A stretch of 60,011 nt of DNA. Source: Bacteroidales bacterium. Its GTDB lineage: Bacteria; Bacteroidota; Bacteroidia; Bacteroidales; WCHB1-69. Of this stretch, positions 16,374-26,512 are shown piece after piece. How positions within the stretch are numbered: position 1 is the first letter of the stretch; every line of letters begins with the position of its first letter. A program made the position numbers and the translations under genes. Where the stretch lies: contig JAFZXM010000053.1 of assembly GCA_017616775.1 (NCBI GenBank), forward strand, positions 1-60,011. Direction: 5' to 3'. The notes under the pieces were generated by a model. It ran no database searches. It had not been told where the DNA came from and worked only from the letters and a program-made list of their open reading frames with translations.

Positions 16374-18206
16374 ATGGCAAACAGGGCATTGTATAAAAAC
16401 AGAATGAAATGGGTGATGGGGATATTTATTTCCATTTCTGTGTTATACATAATCAAGTTGTTTTCTTTACAAATATTGGATGATACATGGAAAGACAAAG
16501 CGAATATTAACGCTTTGGATACGATACGCACACAACCGCCTCGCGGAGTGATATATGATCGGTATGGTGAAAAGCTGGTGGATAACGAAAAATCGTATGA
16601 ATTATATGTGTTGCCTGTCAAGGTGGGAGAGTTTGACACCGCGGAATTGTGTAAAATTCTCAATATAGATACGGCGGATTTTAATCGCAGAATGGAAAAA
16701 GCCATGCGTCATGGACGCCGTTGTGTATCGGTGTTTATGAGCAGATTGTCTCCGCAAATGGATGCTTATTTGAGAGAAAAAGCACATAAATTCAAAGGTT
16801 TTTATCTTTCCCCCCCCATAGCCATACGCAAATATCATATACAGGGTGCGGCTCACGTGTTGGGTTATGTAACGGAAGTAAATAAGGAAGACATAGCTAA
16901 AGACGCATATTATATCCAAAGGGATAATATCGGCAGAAGCGGTATTGAACGCTCGTATGAAAAAGAATTGCGCGGAGTAAAAGGGGTGACCATCGCCTTG
17001 CGCGATCCTTCGGGCAATATACAAGGTTCGTATATGGACGGACAATACGATGAAAATGCTATTCCGGGACAAAGTTTGTGGTGCTCTATTGATAAGGAGT
17101 TGCAGGAATACGGTGAAAAATTGATGGAAGGAAAGCGGGGAAGTATAGTAGCCATAGAACCCTCTTCCGGAGAAATTTTGGCTTTGGTGACAAGTCCTGC
17201 CTATGATCCATCTTTGTTGGTGGGAAGTGAAAAAGGAAACAATTATATGGCTTTGTTAAGGGATTCCGTGAATAAGCCTTTGTTTAACAGGGCTTTGATG
17301 GCGCAATATCCTCCCGGGTCCACTTTCAAACTGGTAAATGCATTGGTATTTCAGCAGGCGGGTGCGGTAAATGAGCATACCCGGTTTTCGTGCAGTCACG
17401 GCTTTGCCTATGGTAATAGAAAATTGGGATGTCATGGTCATGCCAGTCCGTTAGATATAGCAGGTTCTGTTCAAAATTCGTGTAATGCATGGTATTGTCG
17501 CGGCTTGATAGCCATGTTAGACGATAGAAAACATTATTCTTCCACGGAGGAAGCTTATGCTGTGTGGAGAAAAATGGTTGGAAAACTGGGTTTCGGAGAT
17601 AAATTCGGCAGTGATTTGCCTTACGAGCTTACAGGGTTTATCCCCACGGAAGCTTATTATAATAAACATTACGGAAAGGGACGGTGGAAAGCTACTACCA
17701 TCATTTCCATTTCTATAGGGCAGGGCGAAATATGTGCCACCCCTATACAATTGGCTAATTTGGCAGCCTTGATAGCCAACAGGGGATATTTTTATACGCC
17801 TCATATAGTAAAGGCAATAGGGAACAAAGATTCGTTAAACACCAAATATACCGTTAAACATAATGTAGGCATAGAGCGAAAATATTTTACTCCTGTAGTA
17901 TTGGGAATGGAAAGGGCTGTATCGGCAGGCACTGCCCGCAGAGCATCGGTGCCGGGTGTTAAAGTGTGCGCCAAAACAGGAACAGCACAAAATCCTCCTT
18001 CTCAAGACCACTCCCTGTTGGTGTGTTTTGCTCCTGCGGAACATCCGCAAATAGCCATATCCGTAATAGTGGAAAACGGAGGTTTTGGAGCTACATGGGC
18101 AGCGCCGATAGCGAGTTTGATGATAGAAAAATATTTAAAACGAACCATCAGTCGCCCCGAGTATGAGGCTACTATAGTCGGTAAATCAATACACTACGCA
18201 AAATGA
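16374..18206 (+). CDS. mrdA: Penicillin-binding protein 2 (transpeptidase)
   Basis: Monofunctional class B PBP of the cell-elongation complex, which cross-links lateral-wall peptidoglycan. 610 residues. One N-terminal transmembrane helix (residues 12-33) precedes the dimerisation domain (PPRGVIYDRYGEKLVDN) and the transpeptidase domain with Ser316 in STFK, SCN (369-371) and KTGTAQNP near residue 540. It overlaps rodA by 4 bases (ATGA), so the two are translationally coupled, as expected for partners. mreBCD, which usually precede it in Bacteroidota, are not here. Confidence 0.96.
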   Translation: MANRALYKNRMKWVMGIFISISVLYIIKLFSLQILDDTWKDKANINALDTIRTQPPRGVIYDRYGEKLVDNEKSYELYVLPVKVGEFDTAELCKILNIDTADFNRRMEKAMRHGRRCVSVFMSRLSPQMDAYLREKAHKFKGFYLSPPIAIRKYHIQGAAHVLGYVTEVNKEDIAKDAYYIQRDNIGRSGIERSYEKELRGVKGVTIALRDPSGNIQGSYMDGQYDENAIPGQSLWCSIDKELQEYGEKLMEGKRGSIVAIEPSSGEILALVTSPAYDPSLLVGSEKGNNYMALLRDSVNKPLFNRALMAQYPPGSTFKLVNALVFQQAGAVNEHTRFSCSHGFAYGNRKLGCHGHASPLDIAGSVQNSCNAWYCRGLIAMLDDRKHYSSTEEAYAVWRKMVGKLGFGDKFGSDLPYELTGFIPTEAYYNKHYGKGRWKATTIISISIGQGEICATPIQLANLAALIANRGYFYTPHIVKAIGNKDSLNTKYTVKHNVGIERKYFTPVVLGMERAVSAGTARRASVPGVKVCAKTGTAQNPPSQDHSLLVCFAPAEHPQIAISVIVENGGFGATWAAPIASLMIEKYLKRTISRPEYEATIVGKSIHYAK

Positions 18207-19465
18207 AAACAAAACCGGATTGGCTGTTAATACTTATATATATTATATTAATACTTATTGGTTGGTTCAGCATATATGCCACCTCTTACCAACCGGAAAG
18301 TTTTACTATGAAAAGCCAATACGGATATCAGTTGATATGGATAGGTATATCTTTGTTGTTAGCTTTATTTTCATATATATTGACGCAAAATGTGTATAAA
18401 AACATTTCCCTGATATTGTATATGTTGTTTTCTCTGATGCTTGTGGCGGTAATATTTGTAGGAGCAGAGCACAAGGGAGCCAAATCATGGGTGGGGATAG
18501 GTAATATAGGCATACAGCCTGCCGAATTTGCCAAATATGCCACCTGTTTGCTGGTCAGCAAATATGTGTCGGATAATAATTGTAATCTTACCGAATGGAA
18601 ATATTTATGGAAAGTGGGGCTGATAATAGCCATACCCATAGTTATCATATTATTGCAAAACGATACGGGGTCTGCATTGCCATATGTGTTTTTGATATTT
18701 GCTTTGTTTAGAGAAGGCATGTCCTCGTGGTTTCTTATTATAGGCAGTGTGGCCATAGTGTTGTTCTGTATGTTGATGTATATGCCCCAATGGGCTGTTT
18801 TGTTGTTGGTGATAGGAATTATGCTTTTTATATTGATACGCAACCGCAAACACAAAAGAACATATAAAGCCGTAATATTAATCTTTTTAGTGGTGATAAG
18901 CTATGTGTTATCGGTGGATATGATATACAACAGGGTGTTGCAACCGCACCAAAAGCAAAGGATAGAACTTTTGTTCGGCAAAATAGACGATCCCCGGGGA
19001 ATAGGGTATAATGTGAATCAGGCCAAAATAGCCATAGGTTCCGGAGGAATGTGGGGAAAAGGTTTTTGTTCAGGCACGCAAACACAGTTAAAATATGTTC
19101 CCGAGCAAACCACCGATTTTATATTTTGTACCATAGGAGAGGAAAAAGGTTTTGTGGGAACCACCTTTGTTATTTTGTTATATATGCTGCTGATAGGGAG
19201 AATTATTCTATTGGCAGAAGCCAATCAGGATGCATTTGTGCGAATATACGGCTATAGTATCGCTTGCATATTTTTTGCCCATTTTGCCATCAATATAGGA
19301 ATGACCATAGGCTTAATGCCTGTAATAGGCATTCCTTTGCCTTTTATCAGTTTCGGAGGTTCGTCTTTGTTGGCGTTTACCATTATGCTGTTTACATTTA
19401 TTAATGTAGAATCCAAATCGCATGGTTATGAAGTAAACCCGACGGGCTGGAGCCAGTGGAATTAA
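18203..19465 (+). CDS. rodA: Peptidoglycan glycosyltransferase RodA
   Basis: SEDS-family glycosyltransferase that polymerises lipid II together with PBP2 during elongation. 420 residues with about ten membrane helices, starting WLLILIYIILILIGWFSIYATSY. The conserved GAKSWVGIGNIGIQPAEFAK is near residue 93 and the family signature GLMPVIGIPLPFISFGGSSLL near 371. The ATG overlaps the end of mrdA. The gene ends 26 bases before the convergent lptD. Confidence 0.96.
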   Translation: MKTKPDWLLILIYIILILIGWFSIYATSYQPESFTMKSQYGYQLIWIGISLLLALFSYILTQNVYKNISLILYMLFSLMLVAVIFVGAEHKGAKSWVGIGNIGIQPAEFAKYATCLLVSKYVSDNNCNLTEWKYLWKVGLIIAIPIVIILLQNDTGSALPYVFLIFALFREGMSSWFLIIGSVAIVLFCMLMYMPQWAVLLLVIGIMLFILIRNRKHKRTYKAVILIFLVVISYVLSVDMIYNRVLQPHQKQRIELLFGKIDDPRGIGYNVNQAKIAIGSGGMWGKGFCSGTQTQLKYVPEQTTDFIFCTIGEEKGFVGTTFVILLYMLLIGRIILLAEANQDAFVRIYGYSIACIFFAHFAINIGMTIGLMPVIGIPLPFISFGGSSLLAFTIMLFTFINVESKSHGYEVNPTGWSQWN

Positions 19466-19491
19466 TGGTGTTGGCAGACGGATGATGGGTA

Positions 19492-22101
19492 TCAGTCGGT
19501 AAGATTCTTTTTATAAGGATATTTCACATCCCGTAAAATATTGGCTTTGGCTCTGATGCTGAATTCAAAACGGCGATAATAACCGTAGGGTATCCAGCTG
19601 AAAGATATTTCCCAGCAGTGTAAATCACGTATCACCCCCAGTTCGGTGGCCGAAAATTCTTTTTTAGTGAAATCGTAGCCTGTGGTAAAAGAAAAAATCC
19701 ATTTGGGTGTAAAATTGATTCTTCCGCTTACATTGATGATATTGCGCAAGGTGTGGTCGTATCGTTGCATGGTGTCCACATAATAGTATCGGTAGTAATT
19801 GTAGTTGTCGTATAGATTGTAGGCTAAATTGTAATTGACGGCAATGTTCCAGTCTCCGAATTTACTGGGAGATGTTCTGGTTTCTTTTTCTTTTTTCTTG
19901 CTTTTGAAGGTGTTTTGGTCAAATGTATAGCTGAAGCCCAGCACCCAGGAGGTGGATGACATCCTGAACAATCTGTGGTTGACTTTTATTTCCGGGGTGT
20001 TGCATCTTACTCCGTTGGAATCTATGCTATAAGGGTCAAAGGCAAAAGCAAAGGATAGGGTGATGGTACGGTGGAAGGTGGTGCGTCCGGACAAATCTAA
20101 TTTTTTCCATCGTAAACTGTCTGCCGCAAAATCGTAACCGGTAGACAATGTGAGGTCTTCCAAGAGCGTGACTTTACGGTCCGCACTGCCGTTTTTGCCT
20201 TTGATTTTCATTTCCAACTTGTTGGAAATGGCAAAGTTAATGCTGGCAGTGGTTTTGTATGCCGGCACACCGTATAATGAATTTTCCAAAGGAGAATATC
20301 GGACTTCCCTTTTGTTGATGTCGGTGGCAAGGGAATCGGTATAGGTTTTATAATTCATTTTGTTGATGCCGGGTTTATAGTTGAAATAAACGGAAGGAGC
20401 CAATTCGTGACGAAAAGCGGCAACCCGACCTTTTTTAAGGACATACATACCGTAGAGTCTTGTAGAAATATTGGTGTTGTATGTCAAGTCGTGTGTGGCC
20501 CAAAATCCCCAGTTGGTGTCGTAATCTATCACGCCTATATGATTGCCGCTGCCGGCATCGATGCTGTCTCTCCAACTGCGATTGACGCCTACAAATTGCC
20601 ATGTTTCAATATAGTTAAACGTGTTGGTCCAAGTAATGTGTTTGAGAATTTTGATGGTGCTTTTGATGGGGATACTATGCCGCATGCCGAGGCGTAAGTG
20701 ATTAAGCGTGCTGTTGGAAAAAAGATGGGTGGTGGAATCGTATTTCATAGCCAAATTGTTGGCCAAGTCGAAGGTATATTGCATGGATATGTTTTCATAC
20801 CAACGTAATTTTCCTACTGTTTTTTTTCGGCGGAAAGGGTAAAATTGGCTGATGCCGAAGTTGATGTATGGTAATTTCAAGTTGAAATTTTTCAACGACA
20901 AATTTTGGATCAGTTCAGCATTGATACCCAAACTGTATCTTGATTTCCAGCTGGTGCTGAAACTGATGGAAGAATTGGTTGAAGCCGCTGTGGCTTCTTT
21001 TATATTGTCGGTAACGGTATTGCGGTTATATCCATCGGTCATAAACGATACCGATGCGGAAAAACGGTTGGTGGGGTGGGCTTTGGCACTTTGTTGATGT
21101 TTCCAGTGGATTTTAAAATTGTTAGTTACGTTATATTCGGGAGTTTTTGCTTCTCCGCGCCGCATGCGTGCATATTGCAAAGAAAGATTGCCTGTAAATT
21201 TGTATCTTTTGGCATAGTTGGACAATAGGCTTACTCCGAAACTGCCACGAGTATACACATCGCCTTGTATGGCAAAATCCACATAATCTTTGATGGCAAA
21301 GTAATAACCTATGCCTTTGAAATAAAATCCGTAAGTGGGGTCTTCACCGAAAGTGGGGATGAGTATGCCGTTTTGATGTTTTTGGGCATCCATGGGAAAA
21401 TATCCGAAGGGTAATCCTATGGGCAAAGGCACGCCGCCGACTTTGATGCCTAAAGGGCCCGATACTAATTTGTCGTTCGGAATTACTTTGGCTTTTCCGA
21501 AAAATGCTTCAAAATGCGGATGTGCCAAATTGCAGGTGGTGTATTTTCCTTTGCGGATATAGCTGTTGTTTTCTGCATCTTTTTTTACCAAATCCCCATG
21601 CAGGAAGCTTTCATCCTGCTGGGTGATAACATGTTTGATAAGCCCTTTTTTGGTGTCGAAGTTATAGGCCAATTCTTCGGAATTGAAAGTGAGATCTCCT
21701 TGTTTGAAGGCGGGAGTGTGGATTAATTGTCCTGTGCTGTCGGTAATACCTTGGGCTTTAAGTTCGTTTTTTTGAAAATCCAATTCAACAAAGTATGATT
21801 TCAGATTGATATCCTCATAAGTGATATCGCTTTGATTGTACAAATAGGCTTTGTTTGCTTTGATATCAAAGGTGATGGAGTCTTGAGCGGAATAATCCAC
21901 TATGGAAGTGAGCGCATTTTTGGATGCGCGCATAGTGGTGTCGGGAATGGTGTCTTGAGGGGCGGGCGCGGAAATGAGATGCAATAGTGAGTCTGTTTTG
22001 ACATCATTTGTTTGCACATTTTGCGATATACCTGTTGACAAACAACACACCAAAAATAGGATTAGTGAATGGGAGTGTATATGTATAATTCTGTTTTTCA
22101 A
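19492..22101 (-). CDS. lptD: LPS-assembly outer membrane protein LptD-like
   Basis: Outer-membrane beta-barrel that inserts lipopolysaccharide into the outer leaflet. 869 residues, a normal length for the Bacteroidota form. An N-terminal signal peptide (HSLILFLVCCLSTGISQ) is followed by an OstA-like beta-jellyroll region (FDIKANKAYLYNQSDITYEDINL), then GIKVGGVPLPIGLPFGYFP near residue 215 and a long barrel with alternating aromatic strands. It is transcribed away from an amidase-MCE pair, a common envelope neighbourhood. Confidence 0.9.
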   Translation of the reverse strand: MKNRIIHIHSHSLILFLVCCLSTGISQNVQTNDVKTDSLLHLISAPAPQDTIPDTTMRASKNALTSIVDYSAQDSITFDIKANKAYLYNQSDITYEDINLKSYFVELDFQKNELKAQGITDSTGQLIHTPAFKQGDLTFNSEELAYNFDTKKGLIKHVITQQDESFLHGDLVKKDAENNSYIRKGKYTTCNLAHPHFEAFFGKAKVIPNDKLVSGPLGIKVGGVPLPIGLPFGYFPMDAQKHQNGILIPTFGEDPTYGFYFKGIGYYFAIKDYVDFAIQGDVYTRGSFGVSLLSNYAKRYKFTGNLSLQYARMRRGEAKTPEYNVTNNFKIHWKHQQSAKAHPTNRFSASVSFMTDGYNRNTVTDNIKEATAASTNSSISFSTSWKSRYSLGINAELIQNLSLKNFNLKLPYINFGISQFYPFRRKKTVGKLRWYENISMQYTFDLANNLAMKYDSTTHLFSNSTLNHLRLGMRHSIPIKSTIKILKHITWTNTFNYIETWQFVGVNRSWRDSIDAGSGNHIGVIDYDTNWGFWATHDLTYNTNISTRLYGMYVLKKGRVAAFRHELAPSVYFNYKPGINKMNYKTYTDSLATDINKREVRYSPLENSLYGVPAYKTTASINFAISNKLEMKIKGKNGSADRKVTLLEDLTLSTGYDFAADSLRWKKLDLSGRTTFHRTITLSFAFAFDPYSIDSNGVRCNTPEIKVNHRLFRMSSTSWVLGFSYTFDQNTFKSKKKEKETRTSPSKFGDWNIAVNYNLAYNLYDNYNYYRYYYVDTMQRYDHTLRNIINVSGRINFTPKWIFSFTTGYDFTKKEFSATELGVIRDLHCWEISFSWIPYGYYRRFEFSIRAKANILRDVKYPYKKNLTD

Positions 22102-22148
22102 TATCTTGAATAAAATATTTTTCTTTTCTTTTGTACGAAAATTTTATG

Positions 22149-22156
22149 TATCTTTG
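22149..22156 (+). promoter_or_regulatory. Bacteroidota -7 element for the amidase-MCE unit
   Basis: TATCTTTG, 94 bases upstream of the amidase ATG. It faces a similar element of the opposite strand 18 bases away. Confidence 0.5.
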
Positions 22157-22173
22157 CAATGTCAATAAAATGG

Positions 22174-22181
22174 CAAATTTA
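22174..22181 (-). promoter_or_regulatory. Bacteroidota -7 element for lptD
   Basis: TAAATTTG on the minus strand, 72 bases upstream of the lptD ATG. nn is AA, so it is less distinctive in AT-rich DNA than the plus-strand element opposite. Confidence 0.4.
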
Positions 22182-22250
22182 CAAAAAAAAGTGGAAAGTG
22201 TGCCGATTTTTTTGAATAAGAATAAGGGATAGAATTTTAAATACGAAATA

Positions 22251-23372
22251 ATGCGAAAAAAAGGTTTGTTGTTAGTGCTTTTTTCTTTTCTTGTGATGGC
22301 GGTTTTTGCCGGAAAGCCCGTCAAAGTGATAGTATTGGATGCAGGGCATGGCGGTAATGATCCCGGAGCAATAGGAATTACCGGAGTAAAAGAAAAAGAT
22401 ATCACGTTAATATTGGCTCTTAAGGTGGGTAAAATGCTGGAGACGTTTTATCCGAATATCAAAGTGGTGTACACCCGCACCACCGATGTGTTTATTCCCT
22501 TAAACAGAAGGGCTCAGATAGCCAATGAACAGCATGCCGATTTTTTTATGTCCATACATTGCAATTCCGCTACAAATTCCACAAGTTACGGAACGGAAAC
22601 TTTTGTGATGGGAATGGATAAGAGTGCGGCTAATTTAGCCGTAGCGCAAAAAGAGAATGCTTCCATATTGTTGGAATCCAATACAAAAGAAAATTACGGT
22701 GATTTTGATCCCACCTCACCGGAAGCATATATTATTTTCTCCCTTTATCAAAATGTATATTTGGAACAAAGTTTAAAGGTGGCATCTGCCATACAATCGG
22801 AGTTTAAAAATACCTTACACAAAGTGGACAGAGGGGTCAAGCAGGCTCCTTTGCTGGTGCTGTGGCGTACGGCTATGCCGTCTATTTTGGTGGAAACGGG
22901 TTTTTTGAGCAATAAGGAAGAAGAAGCCTACCTCAATTCAGCAAAAGGTCAGGAAGAGTTGGCAAAATCCATGTTTAAAGGCATAGAAAAAATGATCAAA
23001 GAAAATGCCGTAACAGAAGTGGCTCCGGTGCAAGAAAATAAAATATCGGAAACGGTAAGCACAGATAGCGGCAAAGATGATGCGGATGAGTATAAATTAT
23101 TGATAGACAGTACTAAACATATTAACTACAAAGTGCAGTTTATGGTAATCAACCGTGTGGTATCATTAAATAATACCATTCCTGATGTAGAAATAGTAAA
23201 AATAGGCAACAGCCGCTATAAATATTATTCCGGTAATATGAGCACCTATGCCGAAGCCACAGAGCGTTTGCAATATATTATTGCGCACAATTATCCCGAT
23301 GCCTATATTGTTGCTTTTGACAGCAAAGGAAACAGTATGACATTGCAAGATGCAAGAAAAAATGAAAAATAG
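22251..23372 (+). CDS. N-acetylmuramoyl-L-alanine amidase (Amidase_3)
   Basis: Zinc amidase that cuts the bond between MurNAc and the peptide stem, acting in the periplasm. 373 residues. A signal peptide (LLLVLFSFLVMAVFAG) is followed by the Amidase_3 domain: zinc His and Glu in VLDAGHGGNDPGAIG and GVKEKDITL, a second His in MSIHCNS, and the catalytic Glu in ILVETGFLSN. The C-terminal ~80 residues (YKVQFMVINRVV to the end) look like a SPOR-type peptidoglycan-binding fold. The next gene, an MCE protein, starts 6 bases downstream. Confidence 0.93.
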   Translation: MRKKGLLLVLFSFLVMAVFAGKPVKVIVLDAGHGGNDPGAIGITGVKEKDITLILALKVGKMLETFYPNIKVVYTRTTDVFIPLNRRAQIANEQHADFFMSIHCNSATNSTSYGTETFVMGMDKSAANLAVAQKENASILLESNTKENYGDFDPTSPEAYIIFSLYQNVYLEQSLKVASAIQSEFKNTLHKVDRGVKQAPLLVLWRTAMPSILVETGFLSNKEEEAYLNSAKGQEELAKSMFKGIEKMIKENAVTEVAPVQENKISETVSTDSGKDDADEYKLLIDSTKHINYKVQFMVINRVVSLNNTIPDVEIVKIGNSRYKYYSGNMSTYAEATERLQYIIAHNYPDAYIVAFDSKGNSMTLQDARKNEK

Positions 23373-23378
23373 TCAGCG

Positions 23379-24311
23379 ATGAAGATATTTAAAACAGTAG
23401 AAATTAAAATAGCCGTATTTGTTATTGCAGGCTTATTTTTATTGGTTTGGGGTATCAACTTTTTACAAGGGGTGGATATCTTTAAAAAGCAATATAAATA
23501 TTATGTGGAATTTGAGCGGACAGACGGTTTGTTGGCAAGTCATTCCGTTGTGATTAACGGCATGATAGTCGGTATAGTGGATAATATTGAATTAATGGCG
23601 GAAAAAGGCAATAAGGTGCTGGTGACCATTAAAGTGGACAAAGGAGTGAATATTCCCACCAACAGTGTGGTGAGTATATATTCTCCTAGTCCTTTGAGTT
23701 CTCCTCAAGTAAATATGGTGTTCGGAGATGCCCGTGAATATTTCAAAGAGGGAGATACCATAACGGGCACCGCCTCTTCGGGCATGTTAGACGGTTTGGG
23801 TGATTTGGTGCAGGATTTGAGACAAGTGGCCACATCATTGGATACCATAGCCTCTTCTTTAAAAGTTACCATACAAACAGGTGTGATAGATAGCGTGTTG
23901 GATAATATTGCTTCTTTATCGCACAGAATAGATGTTATTTTGGCCCATAATGCAAGCAAAGTGGATGATATTGTGTCCGATGTGCACGGATTAACATCCA
24001 CCATTCATCAAAATGATGAGAAAATCAACAGTATGATTTCTAATTTGGACCGTATTTCGGAAGAACTTGCAGGTGAAAAAGTGCAACAAGGCATCAATGA
24101 TGCGGTGTCGGCTATAGCCAAATTGGATACCATGCTGGCTAATATCAATCAGGGAAACGGCACTTTAGGTCAAATAATGGTAAATGATAGTCTGTATCAT
24201 AATCTGAAAAATTCTTTGAACAGTTTGGATTTATTATTGACAGATTTGAAGGCCAACCCCAAAAAGTATATTAATGTTACGGTGTTTGGAAAAAAAGAAA
24301 AGAACAAATAA
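23379..24311 (+). CDS. MCE-family (MlaD-like) lipid-transport protein
   Basis: 310-residue inner-membrane-anchored protein of the MCE/MlaD family, the periplasmic substrate-binding part of ABC lipid transporters. One N-terminal helix (residues 10-30) is followed by the MCE domain (YYVEFERTDGLLASHSVVINGMIVGIVDNI; YSPSPLSSPQVNMVFGD) and a long, coiled-coil-like C-terminal half rich in Asp/Ser/Ile heptads. The ABC partners (MlaE, MlaF) are not adjacent; they are often encoded elsewhere in Bacteroidota. Confidence 0.9.
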   Translation: MKIFKTVEIKIAVFVIAGLFLLVWGINFLQGVDIFKKQYKYYVEFERTDGLLASHSVVINGMIVGIVDNIELMAEKGNKVLVTIKVDKGVNIPTNSVVSIYSPSPLSSPQVNMVFGDAREYFKEGDTITGTASSGMLDGLGDLVQDLRQVATSLDTIASSLKVTIQTGVIDSVLDNIASLSHRIDVILAHNASKVDDIVSDVHGLTSTIHQNDEKINSMISNLDRISEELAGEKVQQGINDAVSAIAKLDTMLANINQGNGTLGQIMVNDSLYHNLKNSLNSLDLLLTDLKANPKKYINVTVFGKKEKNK

Positions 24312-24375
24312 TAATATAGCATTCCCGATGTGCAATCGGCGAAAAAGAAAGTATTAACAAAAAAACAATATAGCA

Positions 24376-24702
24376 ATGATCATTACAACAACACCAACAG
24401 TAGAAGGATATCATATTACCAAATATCATGGTATGGTAAGCGGAGAAGTGATTACGGGTGTGATATTTTTTAAAGATTTTTTTGCAGGCATTCGTAATAT
24501 AATAGGCGGACGTTCTCGCTCTTATGAAGGTGAAATCATCAAGGCTCGCGAAAAAGCTTTGGAAGAAATTCAACAAAGGGCAGGGGAGTTGGGTGCCAAT
24601 GCTATAGTCGGCATGAGTGTGGATTATGAAACATTAGGACCTAAAGGAGATATGTTCATGGTAATCATAACGGGAACGGCTGTAAGCATATCATTGATTT
24701 AA
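24376..24702 (+). CDS. YbjQ family protein (UPF0145)
   Basis: 108 residues, YbjQ/UPF0145 family: pentameric small protein with a putative metal site, role unknown. It starts with IITTTPTVEGYHITKYHGMVSGEVI and has the typical FKDFFAGIRNIIGGRSRSYEGEI and ELGANAIVGMSVDYETLG blocks. No signal or membrane segment. It stands between the MCE gene and glnS with short gaps on both sides. Confidence 0.92.
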   Translation: MIITTTPTVEGYHITKYHGMVSGEVITGVIFFKDFFAGIRNIIGGRSRSYEGEIIKAREKALEEIQQRAGELGANAIVGMSVDYETLGPKGDMFMVIITGTAVSISLI

Positions 24703-24751
24703 AGTAGAATTATGCTACCTTGTTTTTTGAATTAAAAATAAAAAAAATAGT

Positions 24752-26443
24752 ATGGAATCGAACGAGCATGTACAACAAGATAAAAACTTGTTGAATTTTA
24801 TAGAAGCCAAAATAGAAGCAGATTTACAATCGGGACGCTACGGGCAAAAAGTGTATACACGGTTCCCGCCGGAGCCGAACGGTTATTTGCACATAGGTCA
24901 TGCCAAGTCTATTTGTTTGAATTTCGGAATAGCACAAAAATATGGTGGTAGAACCAACATACGTTTTGACGATACCAATCCGGTAAAAGAGGATGTGGAA
25001 TATGTGGATTCTATCAAAGAAGATGTTCAATGGTTGGGATTCCATTGGGCGGAAGAACATTATGCTTCCGATTATTTTGACCAGCTATATGCTTGGGCGG
25101 TGCAACTTATCAAAGAAGGAAAAGCTTATGTGGACGAAACGCCCCAAGAGGTAATCAGCAAAAACAGGGGGGTCCCCACGGCTCCCGGCGTAGAAAGTGA
25201 ATATCGCAATCGTTCGGTGGAAGAAAATCTGACGATGTTCGAAAAAATGAAAAACGGTGAATTTCCCGATGGCTATTGCGTGCTCAGGGCCAAAATAGAC
25301 ATGTCCTCACCCAATATGCACATGCGGGACCCTATCATGTATCGTATATTGCATGCCAAACATCATCGCACAGGGGATAAGTGGTGTATATATCCCATGT
25401 ACGATTTTGCTCACGGACAAAGCGATTCCATAGAAGGTATCACTCATTCTATATGCACCTTGGAATTCGAAGTTCATAGACCGTTATATGATTGGTTTTG
25501 TGATAATTTACACATACACCATCCGCAACAAATTGAATTTGCCCGCTTGAATATCAATTATACGGTAATGAGCAAACGGAAATTGTTGCAATTGGTAAAA
25601 GAAGGCTATGTGTCTTCCTGGGACGATCCCCGTATGCCGACTATTTGCGGTTTGCGCAGAAGAGGTTATACACCGGAATCCATACGGAATTTTGCCGATA
25701 CCATAGGAGTGGCAAAAAGAGAAAATGTGATAGACTATTCTTTATTGGAATTTTGTGTTCGTGAAGATTTAAACAAAAAGGCATTGCGAACCATGGCGGT
25801 ATTGGATCCCGTACAATTGGTGATAGACAATTATCCCGAGGAGCAAACGGAGATGATGGATGCAGTGAACAATCCTGAAAACCCCGAAACGGGCGTGCGC
25901 AAAGTGCCTTTTGGCAAATATTTATGGATAGAGCGGTCGGATTTTATGGAAAATCCGCCCAAAAACTTTTATAGGATGAGCATAGGAAAAGAAGTCCGTT
26001 TGAAATATGCCTACATAGTTCGTTGCGATAGTGTGGAAAAAGATGCGGAAGGCAATATTTCGGTTATACATTGTACTTATTTTCCTGAAACGCGCAGCGG
26101 CATGCCCGAAAGTAACCGCAAGGTGAAAGGTACCATACATTGGGTGTCGGAAAACCATTGTCAGCAAGCGGAAGTGCGTTTGTTTGACCGTTTGTTTTCG
26201 GTGCCCGATCCCGATGACGTACCTGAAGGACATTCCTTCCTGGAACATTTGAATCCGGATTCTTTAAAAATAGTCAATGCCTGTGTGGAGTCGTCGTTTA
26301 TCGACAAGTCTCCGTTGGCTAAATATCAATTTGAGCGTTTGGGCTATTTTTGTATAGATAAAGACAGCACTCCGGAAAAATTGGTGTTTAACCGTACGGT
26401 TGCACTTAAAGATTCGTGGGCAAAATTAGCTAAACAGGAATAA
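24752..26443 (+). CDS. glnS: Glutaminyl-tRNA synthetase
   Basis: Class I synthetase charging tRNA-Gln. 563 residues. The HIGH motif is [13 protein letters not shown] at about residue 47, inside [13 protein letters not shown]; the KMSKS equivalent is [10 protein letters not shown] near 272. The catalytic core is followed by the two beta-barrel anticodon-binding domains typical of GlnRS. A GlnRS implies direct charging, so the amidotransferase route is not needed for glutamine. Confidence 0.97.
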   Translation: MESNEHVQQDKNLLNFIEAKIEADLQSGRYGQKVYTRFPPEPNGYLHIGHAKSICLNFGIAQKYGGRTNIRFDDTNPVKEDVEYVDSIKEDVQWLGFHWAEEHYASDYFDQLYAWAVQLIKEGKAYVDETPQEVISKNRGVPTAPGVESEYRNRSVEENLTMFEKMKNGEFPDGYCVLRAKIDMSSPNMHMRDPIMYRILHAKHHRTGDKWCIYPMYDFAHGQSDSIEGITHSICTLEFEVHRPLYDWFCDNLHIHHPQQIEFARLNINYTVMSKRKLLQLVKEGYVSSWDDPRMPTICGLRRRGYTPESIRNFADTIGVAKRENVIDYSLLEFCVREDLNKKALRTMAVLDPVQLVIDNYPEEQTEMMDAVNNPENPETGVRKVPFGKYLWIERSDFMENPPKNFYRMSIGKEVRLKYAYIVRCDSVEKDAEGNISVIHCTYFPETRSGMPESNRKVKGTIHWVSENHCQQAEVRLFDRLFSVPDPDDVPEGHSFLEHLNPDSLKIVNACVESSFIDKSPLAKYQFERLGYFCIDKDSTPEKLVFNRTVALKDSWAKLAKQE

Positions 26444-26457
26444 TGAAAAAAAAGTTG

Positions 26458-26465
26458 TATTTTTG
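26458..26465 (+). promoter_or_regulatory. Bacteroidota -7 element for etfBA
   Basis: TATTTTTG, 47 bases upstream of the etfB ATG. Confidence 0.5.
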
Positions 26466-26512
26466 CAATTGAAAAAAGAAATCAATTAAGTGGATAATTA
26501 GTATTAATATAG

